Shown piece after piece: positions 12,442 through 22,600 of a stretch of DNA of 64,000 bases. A program made the position numbers and the translations under genes. Under the pieces are notes generated by a model. It ran no database searches. It was given only the letters and a program-made list of their open reading frames with translations, and had not been told where the DNA came from. The DNA lies in assembly GCF_043290135.1 (NCBI RefSeq), contig NC_134710.1, positions 11,175,321 through 11,239,320 of the forward strand, given 5' to 3'. Numbering within the stretch: the first letter of the stretch is position 1; each line of letters opens with the position of its first letter. This DNA is from Rhipicephalus microplus (taxonomy: Eukaryota; Arthropoda; Arachnida; Ixodida; Ixodidae).

Positions 12442-13104
12442 ATATTTACACGGAAAAAGCAACTATTAATGGATCATCTTTAACATGGTCTGTCAAATGC
12501 AGTTCTATGCGAAATTTCTCAGTTAGTTAGACGTATCTCGTCGTTTTTTGATTGGGCTTGGACGCCGATCGCTCGCATGACATGTCATCTGTCCCGTTGA
12601 CGTCTTCAACATGAGTTGGCCCACGCCATCTCACGGTCTTCTGCCGCCGTAGCAGCAGGAGGGTAGTGGTCGCTTGGAAGCTCCGCCCTCGAGCAACAGC
12701 TCTCAGCCGCCGCATTCGTCCCAGTAGCACACCTGGGTCGTGCCAGCCACCCGGAACGGCAGCAGGACCAGCGGCCCACAGCAAACGGGAACTCGTAACC
12801 ACTCGGGACGGCAGCCGAAACAGCGGAACCTCGCCTGGTCCCTGGGCCAGTCACCAAGCTGGAGTCGAGGCCTCATTCACCGGTTGTGCAGCTGTCAGGA
12901 ACGGCAGCCGGAACAGCAGCGGATCGCCTGGTTTCTGGGCCAGTCCCCCAGCCGGAATCCAGGACAGTACTGAACCTAGAGGACGTCTCCTAGTTCCCCG
13001 GACCAGTCGTCCAGCCAAGAACCGTCTGTCCTTGCCCGCTTCGCTGCTTCGAACGCTGTCACGTGCTTCCCGGTGTTGAAGTGCTGAAGAATATAGGAAT
13101 GCCT
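12440..13104 (+). repeat. GC-rich block with diverged internal repeats; no assigned gene
   Basis: A motif of the form GGAACGGCAGCAGGACCAGC at 12751 recurs as GGGACGGCAGCCGAAACAGC near 12805 and GGAACGGCAGCCGGAACAGC near 12898. The last two are followed by CTGGGCCAGTC at similar spacing, giving a diverged tandem unit of about 93 bp. A 137-codon plus frame (12666-13079) reads through these repeats with Gly/Ser/Arg/Pro-rich sequence and no recognisable domain. It could be element leader sequence. Confidence 0.4.
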
Positions 13105-13740
13105 TTAGCTTGGTACATTTGTTGTTGTTATGCATCTAGTTCGAAGTCCAGTGTCGTGTCGCAGTTCAGTTCGGAATCGGTCAACCAGGTTTGTACTCTT
13201 CCTCCTTTTCTTCCACGTACTAGCGCAGAACCAGAGTTCTTTCTTCTTATGTGCTTCTGTGTACCACGATGGCTTCTCGATGTTCATATAGATGGAGCAG
13301 TATTCAATCCAAACATTTGGGTCCGAGCGCCAAGCTACGCAGTCCAAAGCACGCCACATCTTTCGGTTGCCTTGAAGTTGGTGCGCCTCCGCACGGTACG
13401 GAGTACCATGTTGTGGGCCCAAAGCGTTCCTACCTCCACTACTGCGTTTGGAGTTCCGGCCCCTCTTGCTCGAATTATGATCATCTTCTGGCTCTATTTT
13501 AGGGTTTGTCATTGCCACTCGCTTTTCGTTGGGCTCCGAAGCAAGAGTCTCAGATACGCATGACGTGCTCTTTCTTTGGCCGAGAGGTTTCACCTGACCA
13601 CTGCAGAGGCCATGCTGCTCCATACTTCTGTCACCTTCAATGCCATCACGTATATGCTTAACACATTCACTTGCAGACCGTGTACACAGAGCTACATCAT
13701 CACGTTCTCCGACATACACTTTTTCGAGTGTGTCTGACAG
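13105..13740 (-). CDS. Hypothetical open frame, uncertain
   Basis: A 235-codon minus-strand frame starts at 13812 and ends at 13105. Its first 24 codons are antisense to an RTE LINE fragment, so a start inside this block would be later. The rest is charged, with a KKRRKS basic patch and no hydrophobic segment, and I recognise no domain. No splice signals clearly bound it. It may be a chance frame or the end of an unidentified exon; nothing supports expression. Confidence 0.12.
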   Translation of the reverse strand: MSDTLEKVYVGERDDVALCTRSASECVKHIRDGIEGDRSMEQHGLCSGQVKPLGQRKSTSCVSETLASEPNEKRVAMTNPKIEPEDDHNSSKRGRNSKRSSGGRNALGPQHGTPYRAEAHQLQGNRKMWRALDCVAWRSDPNVWIEYCSIYMNIEKPSWYTEAHKKKELWFCASTWKKRRKSTNLVDRFRTELRHDTGLRTRCITTTNVPS

Positions 13741-14320
13741 ACAAACTGGGCAGGAAAGCAGTAAACTAGGTCTAAAAGTTAATATACACAAAGCTAAAGT
13801 AATGTACAACACTCTCCGCGGAAAACAACACCTTGCGATAGGTACAAATACGCTGGAAGTTGTAATGAAATACGTCTATTTAGGATAGGTAGTATGCGCA
13901 GAGCCGAACCATGAAATTGAAATATCTAGATGAATAAGGATGAGGTGGATCAAATTTCGCAAGCACTCAGTAATCATGAATGATAATCTGCCACTAACCC
14001 TCAACAGAAAAGTATATAACATCTGCATCTTTCCAGTACTTACCTACGGAGCAAAAACCTGGAGGCATAGAAAGAGGCACAGCTTATCTTGAAGACTACG
14101 CAGCGGGTGATGGGAAGGAAAAGGCTAGGTGCAATTTTAAGAGGCAAGATGAGAGGATAGTAGATCAGGTACCAAGCCGGTGTTAAGGATATAGTTTAAA
14201 TCAAGAAGAGAATATAGACATGGGCTAGGCACGTAGCACGTAGGCAGAATAACTGCTGGTCATTAAAGGTAACTGACTGGACTCCCAGAGAAAGCAAACG
14301 CACGAAGGGGAGACTGAAAG
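13725..14320 (+). pseudogene. RTE-type LINE fragment, C-terminal region
   Basis: The plus strand encodes LGLKVNIHKAKVMYN near 13765, then the RMRWIKF and LNRKVYNICIFPVLTYGAKT blocks with stops and frameshifts between them. These match in order the LNINLQKTKVMYN, RKVYNSCILPVLSYGAET and WAGHVARRQDNRW blocks of the RTE element at 35631-38816. The catalytic FADD box is absent, so this is a 5'-truncated copy covering the region after the RT palm. It stops at about 14320 at the 3' edge of LINE copy A, which lies in the opposite orientation. Confidence 0.8.
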
Positions 14321-15340
14321 TTTCCTTTTGGCTTGGTATTCTGTTGTTGTCTAAATACTTACTTGACAATTTTCGAGTTCGTTTCCTCCATTCCGTATCG
14401 ACATTCTTCATGTACAAGTAACTGAAAACTTTCCTGGCCCAACGCTTCTCTCCCATTTTTCTCAATCGCTCCTCAAATTCTATCTTGCTGCTAGCTTCCC
14501 TGAACTCAAACGATGTCCATCCCATGTCTCCCTGTACCCCCTGATTTGGGGTATTCCCGTGTGCTCCCAAAGGAAGTCTACCTACGCCAAGTTGTTTAAT
14601 TTCCAATCTTGCTTGAACTTCTGATTTCATGCACAAGACCGCATTGCCGAACGTCAAACCCGGGACAATGACACCTTTCCGAATCCCTCTCACAATGTCA
14701 TACCTATTTTAGTTCCACATAGCCCTATTTTTCAATACAGCTGCATTCCTAGTGCCCTTGGTCATTACGTATATTTCGTGCTACCTAAGATACTCAACCC
14801 CGTTATTTATACATACGCCCAAGTATTTCTATTTATCCACTATTTGTAGCAAACTTCCTGTGTTTAATGCTCACTGCCTTTGTTATCGTTAAAAATCATG
14901 ATTGCCGACTTCTCTCTGCTGAACTTCCAATTCACCCTATCTCCCTCATTACCACAGATGTCTATCATTGCCTGCTTAGCTTCCTTGTTATCGGCTATTA
15001 ATACTATATCATCTGCATACATCAGTGCTGCTAATATCTGTTATATGTGTTTTCCTTGCTTGGCAAAAGAGAGACTCAAGCCGAGTCGACTCCCCTCTAA
15101 TTTGGCTTCTAATCTCTGGAGATACAGCATAAATAACAAAGGTGACAAAGGACATCCCTGTCGAAACCCCCATTGTATCTTTATAGGATGAAATACCGGT
15201 TCTTCCCATTTGATAACTACCTTTTTACTTTTATACATATCCTTTAGAAGATTAGTTATTCCATCTTCCACATCTAGTGTGTCCAGTATTCCCCACAAGT
15301 CTTTTAGAATCACACTATTGTAAGCCTCCTTGATATCTAG

Positions 15341-15462
15341 AAGACAGAGAGAAAAATAGACAATTTTGGGCAATCCTGCGTGGGGAGGGTGAGAGCACCG
15401 CGCAGGGTTCCGCACCCTCATGTCTATCTAGACCTCAATGACGGCAGGCCCTAGATATCTAG
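15341..15462. mobile_element. Small insertion with 9-bp target duplication inside LINE A
   Basis: Relative to copy B the LINE is interrupted here. The flanking 9-mer GATATCTAG is present at 15332-15340 and again at 15454-15462, leaving about 113 bp of inserted DNA. The insert includes a GC-rich stretch in which GGGGAGGGTG can pair with CACCCTC. It begins AAGACAGAGA and ends GGCAGGCCCTA, so it lacks obvious terminal inverted repeats. It has no coding capacity and I cannot classify it. Confidence 0.6.
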
Positions 15463-16192
15463 AAACGCCAGCCACAGGGGCCTGTGCTCTTTTTCCGCCA
15501 TTTTAATACACTGCATACGACGAGAACACATTGTCCTTCAAGCTCCTTCGTTTACAGAGCCCATTTTGTAGATCTCCCAGCACCCCCTCATTCTTCATCT
15601 ATGTCTATAGTCCTTCCTTTACTATCTGCCCCACCAGCCAGTAAACTATTGATGTCAGTGTTATAGGACGGTAGTTGTTTATATCGGCTTTGTCCTTGTT
15701 TTCTTTATAGATCATGCTCATCCTGCTTAGTTTCCACCCATTGGGATCTTCACCCTTCATTACTGATTTGCTCGCTGCCTCTCTTAATATTTGTATAGAG
15801 TTTGGTCCCAGTTTCTTTACTAGCATGATTTGGATGCCGTCAGGGCCTGTTGATGTGCTATTAGGAACTCTTTCCTCTGCCCTTTCTCACTCTCACTGTC
15901 GCAGTGGAGCCACTGTGCTAATTGGTCCATCCTGATCTGGTACGGTGCATGCAGCGTTTTCTTGGTGTTTATTTTTTCTGTCATCATTATTTTTATATAT
16001 TCCATTGCCTCATCCCCTTCTAGTCTGGCCCCTGGAACCTCTGTTTCATGCTTGTCTTATTACTCAGAAAGTTGAGAAGTTTCCAAAACTTTGCAGCAGC
16101 CTTTCTATCCCTTTTTTTTCTACTTCCGCCATCCACTGGGCCCCCTTTCTTTTAATCTTATTACTGATCAAATCGGACGCTTCTCTTCTGAG

Positions 16193-16204
16193 CCTCAAAA
16201 AGTT
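16193..16204. repeat. Target-site duplication, left copy
   Basis: CCTCAAAAAGTT matches CCTCAAGAAGTT at 21941-21952 at 11 of 12 positions. On the minus strand it encodes N-F-L-R of the split LINE A protein. Keeping one copy rejoins the reading KWDNFLR to LRREAS. Confidence 0.8.
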
Positions 16205-16250
16205 GAGTGAGTGAGCAAACTTTATTTAACCAGCGGATTGAGGCGTGGGC

Positions 16251-16643
16251 CTAAGCCGCACCAGGGGCGGTGGAGAGACCCTGTCTCTCAGCCGACTCCC
16301 GTGCTCGCTGGATGGCCCATATTTGATCTGTCCGATCTGAGCTGATCAGCGCGGCTCTCCACCGCGCCCCAAGCTGTTCTGGGGAGACTGCATTGGCGTC
16401 CTGTATCTGTGTGCATTCCCATAACACATGCTCTAGGGAGGCGCGTCTCATGCTACATAGTTTACACGAGTCATCTGGGTATAGTTCGGAGTAGATGCGA
16501 TTTAAGTGCTTCGGGTTGGGAAATGTTCTAGTTTGAAGTCGCCTCCAGTCAACCTCCTGAGATCTGTCTAATGTGGAGCTAGGTGGTGGAAATGTGCGCC
16601 TCGACTTTTGGTAGAATTCGATAATGTCGCAGAACCTAAACAT
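16251..16643 (-). pseudogene. I-like LINE ORF2, C-terminal segment
   Basis: A 130-codon frame encodes WRRLQTRTFPNPKHLNRIY followed by CKLC, then a SLEHVLWEC block. This Cys/His arrangement (C-x2-C ... H-x4-C) is typical of the end of I-group ORF2 proteins after RNase H. It is separated from the RNase H frame (16737-17540) by a frameshift and an interval of about 90 bp. The stop lies close to the 3' tail of the element. Confidence 0.75.
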
Positions 16644-16736
16644 TCTGTCCCTCTCCCACCACTCATCTCCTCTCAGTACCTCATGTGAAGCTCCATTGCG
16701 AGTGCGGTAAGTGGGACCTCGCGCTACGCGGTGAGC

Positions 16737-17540
16737 CTACTCGTTGAGGTTGGGAATGGGAGACGCACACGGGGTGTGGGCTGGGAACCATATAATATAC
16801 TTTTCTTCGAATTCCTCGGATGATATGAGATTTTCCTTGCGGAGGAGTATGTTGGCTGCCTCGGGAGATATTTTTCCTCGTGCATAGTTACGGATTGCTG
16901 ACTGCGAGTCGCTGATGACATACCTACACTTTTGGGAAATTATGGCCTGTGCAATAGCCACCTCTTCCGTGAATTCTGAATTATCCGAGCGTATGGAGCA
17001 CGTGTTTACGCATTTGCGGTCGGTGTTTATTACTGCCGCAACGTAGGATTTGTGACTAGGGTACTCCGCTGCGTCTACGAACAACGCTTCCTTGTCTCTG
17101 CCGTAGGCCTTAAACAGAGTTCTAGCGCGGCTTTCTCTTCTGCCATGATTAAATTCGGGGTGCATGTTTTTGGGCAGATTGGGGACCTGGATCTTTTCCC
17201 TGATCACCTTTAAAACCGACACTTTACTTCCTTGTTGCCTATGGTAATTTATCCCCAACTTGTCAAGGATAGTCCGTCCTGTGCGCGTGCTGGCTAGCCT
17301 CGCCAACTGGGCAATCTGTTGTGCTTCTATCAGCTCCTCTAAAGTGTTATGTAAGCCCAGTTGAAACACTTTTTCGTTGCTGGTGCTATCTGGAAGGCCC
17401 AAAGCTTGTTTGTACGCCTTTCGTATGAGTGCATTGATTTTTAGTTTTTCGGCTGTATACCAGTTTAGATATGCCGCTATGTATATAATGTGACTTATGG
17501 CGAATGAATAAATAAGCCTGATGACGTTAGCCTCTTTCAT
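16737..17540 (-). pseudogene. I-like LINE ORF2, RNase H domain
   Basis: A 267-codon frame starts in the RT thumb/connection (RLIYSFAISHIIYIAAYLNW) and continues into RNase H. The expected acidic and histidine residues are recognisable in order: D in ALFVDAAE, E in FTEEVAIAQA, D in VISDSQSA and H in WFPAH. RNase H would degrade RNA in the RNA:DNA hybrid during retrotransposition. A frameshift near 17550 separates it from the RT frame, so the original continuous ORF2 is broken. Confidence 0.8.
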
Positions 17541-17565
17541 GCCTGGTGTGTGTTGGTGACTCTCT

Positions 17566-19134
17566 TTATTGGCCGTATTGCGTTGGTGACTTTGGTACTA
17601 ACCTCTTGACGGTTTCACCGTTTGTACCCTTAGACTCTATGATGAGTCCAAGGACTCTGATTTGTTGCACTATAGGAATAGTCCTGCCGTTTTTGGTGTG
17701 AATATTGATCTCTTCGTAAGCACGGTCCCGGTTGTATCCCTTGGGTGGTCTGCCTTTAAGCGTGGGGCGATAGAGGAGGAGTTCGGATTTATCTGGCGAG
17801 CACTCGAGGCCAGTACCATCAAGATACTCCTCAATAGTGGTGACGGCCTCCTGTAGTCTATGCTCTATCTCTCCATCACTACCTTCACACGCCCAGATGG
17901 TGGTATCATCTGCATATATAGAATGATGTATTCCGTATATTGAGTGCAGCCGCGCCGGGAGTCCTATCATAATGAGATTAAACAGCATTGGCGATATGAC
18001 CGAACCCTGCGGGGTACCAGCACTGCCCATAAGCCTTTCCTCAGATCTCAGTTCTCCCATTACGATAGATGCCGTTCTGTCTGTCAGGAAGTCCTTCACA
18101 TAGTTATACGCTCTTGATCCTAAGCTTAATTGGCAGATCTGATGTAAGATAGCCGTATGCAATGTTTTGTCGAAGGCTTTTTTAAGGTCTAACCCTAAGA
18201 TCGCCCGGGTAGCTCTTGTTTTGTTGTCTAGAATCTGCTGCTTAATTTGCAGCATAGCGTCTTGCGTGGAGAGCCGTGTGCGGAACCCTAACATGGAATC
18301 TGGGTAGATTTCGTTCTCCTCAAGGTAAGTGTTGATTCTGTCTAGAAAAGCGTGTTCCATCAGCTTCCCAGCACAAGACGTTAGTGATATGGGGCGTAAA
18401 TTCGATAGATCGGGAGGTTTCCCGGGCTTGGGGATGAAAATTACTTTAGCTTTTTTCCACTGTTTTGGTATAGTGCCCTCGGTCCAGCACTCGTTAATAT
18501 ATTGCGTGATGTTCTCTATGGCTTGGTCGTCAAGGTTCCGTAGTGTTCTGTTAGTGATCCTGTCTGGTCCCGGTGCAGATTTGGTGTTTAGCTTCGGTAG
18601 CGCGGCCCTGATTTCAGCCACAGTAAACTCCTCATCTAAGAGCTCGTTCGGGCCTCCGGAATATGGTCCGTGCTCTATGACAGGCATGGCGGGAAGGTAC
18701 GTGTTGCTAGCCTCAGCGATAAAGTCCTCCTCACTGCCGTTATACTGGCGCACCAGTTTACGCAAGGTTTGCTTGTGTGCTGATTTGGTGTTATCTGGGT
18801 CTAGCAGGTGTTTGAGCATGCGCCATGTCTGACCAGCATTCATTTGGCCATCGAGACTATTACAAACTTGGTTCCATTGCTGTTTGCTTAGCTGTTTACA
18901 ATGTTCTTCGATCTGTTTGTTCAGCTTGGCTATGCGCTTGCGCAAGCGCCTGTTGTGCCTCTGTCCCCGCCATCTATTCTGCAGTGGTTGCTTGGCCTCC
19001 CAGATGTGTGCGAGATGGCTATCAATCTGCTCTAGGGGTGGACTTGAAGTGATACTTCGCGTTGCCTCGCTGACGTCGTTATTGACATCTTTGATCGAAT
19101 CTTCTATATTGCTGATAGGGTCTTGTTTTTTCAC
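17566..19134 (-). pseudogene. I-like LINE ORF2, reverse transcriptase domain
   Basis: This is a 522-codon open frame. RT blocks in order: KSAPGPDRITNRTL (about residue 190), KKAKVIFIPKPGKP and LRPISLTSCAGKLME (about 230-255), LGLDLKKAFDKTLH with the first catalytic Asp (about 320), AGTPQGSVISPMLFNLI (about 372), and SIYADDTTIW with the catalytic YADD (about 405). The RT palm is intact as read. The apparent Met start follows a frameshift relative to the endonuclease frame, which overlaps by 4 bp at 19131-19134, so the true protein was continuous. RT would copy element RNA at the nicked target. Confidence 0.9.
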
Positions 19135-19880
19135 GTTTCTGACTTCCGAAACTTATCCCAGTCAGTCCATCTAATCTGTCTCTGAATTTTTGCGGCAGCC
19201 ATGGTTTCTATCCTGATTTCTAATATTCGATTATCACTCCCCAGATCATCGAATGTGTTTTTCCATTTAGCGGTCCTCGCGTTACGAACTAACGTTAAGT
19301 CTGGAGTCGTGTCTCTTGCAAGCCCAGTTCCCATACGGGTAGTGGAGTCGAGATCAGTGATGAGAATTAAGCCTGTTTCTCGAATATCCTGCCATAGCGT
19401 TTTTCCTTTGGCTCTTGTGTATCCGTATCCCCAAGCACTGTGTGGAGCGTTAAAGTCTCCACCTATGACGAGTGGATTGGGTCCCGCTATATTTACGGCC
19501 TTCTTAAAGAGAAGAAGGAAAGGTTGTCGTATGCGTGTGGGATTGCTGTACAAATTCAGAATAAATATGCTCGGAGATTTTTTTCTTTTAGGGGCAAGTT
19601 GTACGAGTATATGTTCAATTTCTGTGATGCGGGTGTCGTGGCAGATTGCTACGAGTCCTTTCCTTACTAGAGTGGTTAGTGTTCTAATATCCCCTGTTGA
19701 GGGGGCGATCGCCTGATATCCCGGTAGCTTAGCTAAAGCATGGGTTTCCTGCAAAATTAGAACATCCGGTTTGGTTCTGTCTCTAAGTTGTTGTTGCAAC
19801 ACTGCTCTCTTCCCCTCATAGCTCCTGCAATTCCACTGCCAAATAATTAAGTCTCTTTTTCTGGGCTTCCCTATTTTGAG
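19131..19880 (-). pseudogene. I-like LINE ORF2, APE-type endonuclease domain
   Basis: The domain begins without a Met, at IIWQWNCRSYEGKRAVL near 19860. It then shows LILQETHA (metal-binding Glu), GGDFNAPHSAWGY, TPDLTLV and DDLGSDNRIL. Exonuclease-endonuclease-phosphatase enzymes normally end in S-D-H; here codon AAT gives Asn where the catalytic His is expected. The enzyme nicks target DNA to prime reverse transcription. The frame ends at 19131 and the RT frame begins in another frame, so a small indel has broken ORF2. The His to Asn change may be post-insertional decay. Confidence 0.85.
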
Positions 19881-21631
19881 TTGGCTATCGAAGAGGGAGA
19901 AGGGTGAAAAGAGGCAGGCCTCATGAAATTAGTTGATATAGGCACTGAAGTGGTGCCCTGAGATAAGTGTGAATTTCCTTCAGTGCCTATCGGAAGGTTG
20001 GTAGCTGGAAGTACCGGAGGTGTCCTAGGGTTGAGATAGGCTACGTTAGCTTCGAGTTTGTCTTGTTTATTCATGATCATAGATATTGCAAGCGAGAGGT
20101 TGTTGGTTGCCTCTGCCTGTTTCTTAACTGTTTTCTGTATTTTGGACAATGTTTGATTAATATTCGAGGTTTGCGCCGTAGTTTTGTCATTAGACACCTG
20201 AGCTTCACTTTTAAGAGGTGGCGGGGTACTGTCCTCGTCCATTCGGTTATCTGGCATTTCTTTGAGGCGCTCTTGAGCCGTGGAACGCATTTGACTAGAA
20301 GTTCTATTTGTGCAGTTTTGAAGACTTTGAATTTCTCGAGTAAGTTGTGATATCAATTCTCTAAGCTAAGCGTTATCTTTTTTCAGCTCCGCTATATCAC
20401 TGACATTATGCGCAGTCTCCCCCGAAGGCTCAGGGCGCGTCCCTTTAGCCACGTCTGACCAGCTCACCGTGAATGCCGAATTCCCTTGATGGCCATTGCC
20501 ACCCTTTGGCTTAGACCTGGGTCTGGAACGGGATGTAGTGCGCCTTCTCGGTCCCGGAGACTGGTTGGTGTGGCCGCGGGGCGTTGCGCAGGACCAGGAC
20601 CTTGATCTGGACCCACGCGTTGCCCTCGTGCAAAATTTGGACTTCCCGCGTTCGGTTGGCTTGGTGGTAAGGGGGTAGTTCTCCTCGAGCGTCTCTTGAA
20701 GTTGTCGGAAATACTGGCGTTGTTTTACGATGTAGGGTGTCTTGAACTTGGCCTTGCAGAGTTTGTCAGCCGTGGGATGATCCTTGCCGCACAGCTGACA
20801 TCGTGGCTGACAGTGGTGGTCCTCGCTCGGATCAGGCGTTCCACAACCCGTACATAGCTTGTCGTTTGGACTCCAACACACGTCACTCCTGTGGCCAAGT
20901 CTGTTGCATTGTTTGCAAAAGTCAACTTGTTTCCTATATAGTGAACAGCGTGTGAGCACTCCTGTGTACATAACGTGCGTCGGGACTCTGCTGCCGTCAA
21001 AAAGGACTATCACTGTCGTGGTGTTGCCAAGACGTTTGGCTGCGATCGCCGTAGGATTTCGGGCTGTAATAATAGCTGCGGTGACGTCCCGTGGGGTTTC
21101 GTTCAAAGGAACTCCTTTGATTACACCTTTGGCAGTGAGTTCCGGGGCCGTCACTTATGCTCCCACCTCATACAACTTGTCGTTGGCTTTGATGTGCTTG
21201 ATGCCTTGGTACTTGTCTGCATGGTCTTGGTTTGGGGTGCTAACGACCAAGATGTTCTGAGAATTATTCGGACAAATCGTGTCCGTCTCTCTTTCTTCAT
21301 TAGGGATCTCGGCCACTTCATACACAGCTTTGTCTAGCTCCGTTAAGCTGAGCTTGGATAGCTGCAGTCCTCCTCTTGGCCTTATAACTACCTTGAAGTC
21401 GCCTGTCGGCAGTCTTGGCATTTTGCTGTCTCTGGTTATCCGGGATATCAGATTTGTACCGCGCATTCTAGGTGTTCGGGTAGGGCTAGGGCTACCACGG
21501 CGTTCCTGGCTACCTTTCTTCGCACGTTTTCTGTTTCGAACTTCTGTCCACCCGTTGCCATCTTCCCGTTGCCGTCTTCCCGTGTCGTCTTCCCGTTGGG
21601 TGGCGTCTTCATTCTGCTGCGATACCTCCAT
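19871..21631 (-). pseudogene. I-like LINE ORF1 (Gag-like, zinc knuckles), two premature stops
   Basis: Three collinear frames are in the same register, separated only by a TAA at 21155-21157 and a TAG at 20366-20368, giving an ancestral ORF1 of about 586 codons. The N-terminal third is basic (RNRKRAKKGSQERRGSP). The middle has three Cys/His clusters: CKQCNRLGHRSDVC, CTGCGTPDPSEDHHC and CQLCGKDHPTADKLC. A long Arg/Ser/Pro-rich stretch follows. The last part (19871-20356) is rich in Gln/Asn/Ser with heptad-like patches suggesting a coiled coil. ORF1 proteins of this group bind element RNA and form the ribonucleoprotein. Confidence 0.8.
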
Positions 21632-21940
21632 TATTGATGATTACGGCCTGTATGGCGCGAACGCCGAGGCCTGGCTATCGTGAGGCCACCCCAGTCGACG
21701 CGGAGCGCCGGTCGTAGGAATAGTAGACGCTGCTTGGTGGGGGCTGGTTTTCAGTCGTAAAATCTCGAAAAATGATCACCCACCTTAGAATATGGTCTCT
21801 TCGGATTCTCGGTGACGAGAAGAATCAGATGGTATACAAATCCGAGCGGTGCCTGGCTGTATTCGCTGCAAAATCATTCTATGAGAACGGAGCCGACGTG
21901 AAGAGCGTCCATTCACCTCGGTGACCGCAGCGCCTCTCCC

Positions 21941-21952
21941 CCTCAAGAAGTT
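21941..21952. repeat. Target-site duplication, right copy
   Basis: CCTCAAGAAGTT is the partner of 16193-16204 and marks the 5' end of the inserted I-like LINE. Confidence 0.8.
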
Positions 21953-22600
21953 ATCCCATTTTCTTTTGATATCATCTTCCGGTTCACCCCTCTGTTTAGC
22001 GTATCTGTGTTAACTGGAGGCTTCTTGGCGTCTTACTATTGCTCCCTTAACTTCCTGATACCACCAGCTATTGGGTTTGTGTCTGTTTTTCTCGGTTGAT
22101 TTGACTCGTACCTTAGCAAGTTCTAACTCAAACAATCGAGTTAGAATTGTGCACGTCCACTCTGTTTTAGTATCCTCTTTGATTATTTAGTCAATCTCTT
22201 TAGTTGCAATTTCTATTTGCCTTTCTGAATAAATATTACCGTGTGGTTGCTCGTAATGCCGCCTTTCCGTTTTTATTTTTCTTCCAAAACTCAGCTTGAT
22301 ATGTTTGTGATCACTACCTAAGCTTCTGGACCCACATTTATCTATGTTCATCATTCTTAGCCGATCATACATCCTATGTGACATTATTGCGTAATCTATG
22401 GTTGACTGCAGCCTTCCCACCTCCCATGTTATCTGCCCTTCGCATTTCTCGGTGCTGTTGCAAATGATTAAATCATGCCTTTCACACATATCCATTAGTA
22501 TTCCGCCTGTTGGGTCAGTTTTCCATCCATATCTTCTATGTGCGCATTGATATTTCCTAATATAATATATACACAGGGTAGTGCCCCCTGAGGGGAAAAT
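21941..22600 (-). pseudogene. LINE copy A, endonuclease part
   Basis: Minus-strand frames encode NINAHIEDMDGKLTQQ (near 22540), MCERHDLIICNSTEKCEG, STIDYAIMSHRMYD and SLGSDHKHIKLSF, which are APE endonuclease blocks with an intact S-D-H. They are followed by NSWWYQEVKGAIVRRQEAS and KRKWDNFL. The last residues join the RT-side half of copy A at 16204 once the I-like insertion is removed. Homology stops near 22590-22600, before the N-terminal catalytic Glu, so copy A is 5' truncated. This is the only copy in the window that retains the endonuclease. Confidence 0.8.

Larger units (their letters stand above)
14321..16204 (-). mobile_element. LINE ('tick transposon' family) copy A, RT and C-terminal part
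   Basis: This decayed minus-strand non-LTR retrotransposon segment matches copy B at 25584-27935 block for block. From 5' to 3' it shows RREASDLISNKIKRKGAQWM (near 16150), the RT finger region INNYRPITLTSIVYWL (near 15650), LDIKEAYN and RQGCPLSPLLFMLYLQ (near 15120-15340), then VPGLTFGNAVLCMKSEVQA and the KVFSYLYMKNVDTEWRKRTR block (14340-14690). The YADD palm is disrupted near 15010-15040 and the 3' end is missing. Frameshifts break the protein into at least five pieces. Its endonuclease lies at 21941-22600 because an I-like LINE split the copy at 16204. I do not assign a LINE clade. Confidence 0.85.
16205..21940 (-). mobile_element. Full-length I-like LINE (APE endonuclease, RT, RNase H), inactive
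   Basis: This minus-strand non-LTR element of about 5.7 kb is complete end to end. In transcription order it has a 5' UTR of about 310 bp starting GGGAGAGGCGC, an ORF1 with three zinc knuckles, and an ORF2 with apurinic-like endonuclease, reverse transcriptase, RNase H and a C-terminal Cys/His block. Its 3' tail contains CTCACTCACTC. It is flanked by CCTCAAAAAGTT (16193-16204) and CCTCAAGAAGTT (21941-21952), a target duplication with one mismatch. An RNase H downstream of RT is a property of the I/R1/LOA/Tad group, and overall layout favours I-like. Two in-frame stops in ORF1 and several frameshifts in ORF2 make it non-functional. Confidence 0.85.

Noticed and set aside
12666..13079. 137-codon Pro/Arg-rich protein
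   Set aside because: It reads through diverged GC-rich tandem repeats without domain or splice support; described as a repeat block instead.
18329..19174. Plus-strand frames of 75-167 codons over the I-like LINE
   Set aside because: They are antisense shadows of the strongly supported RT frame on the minus strand.
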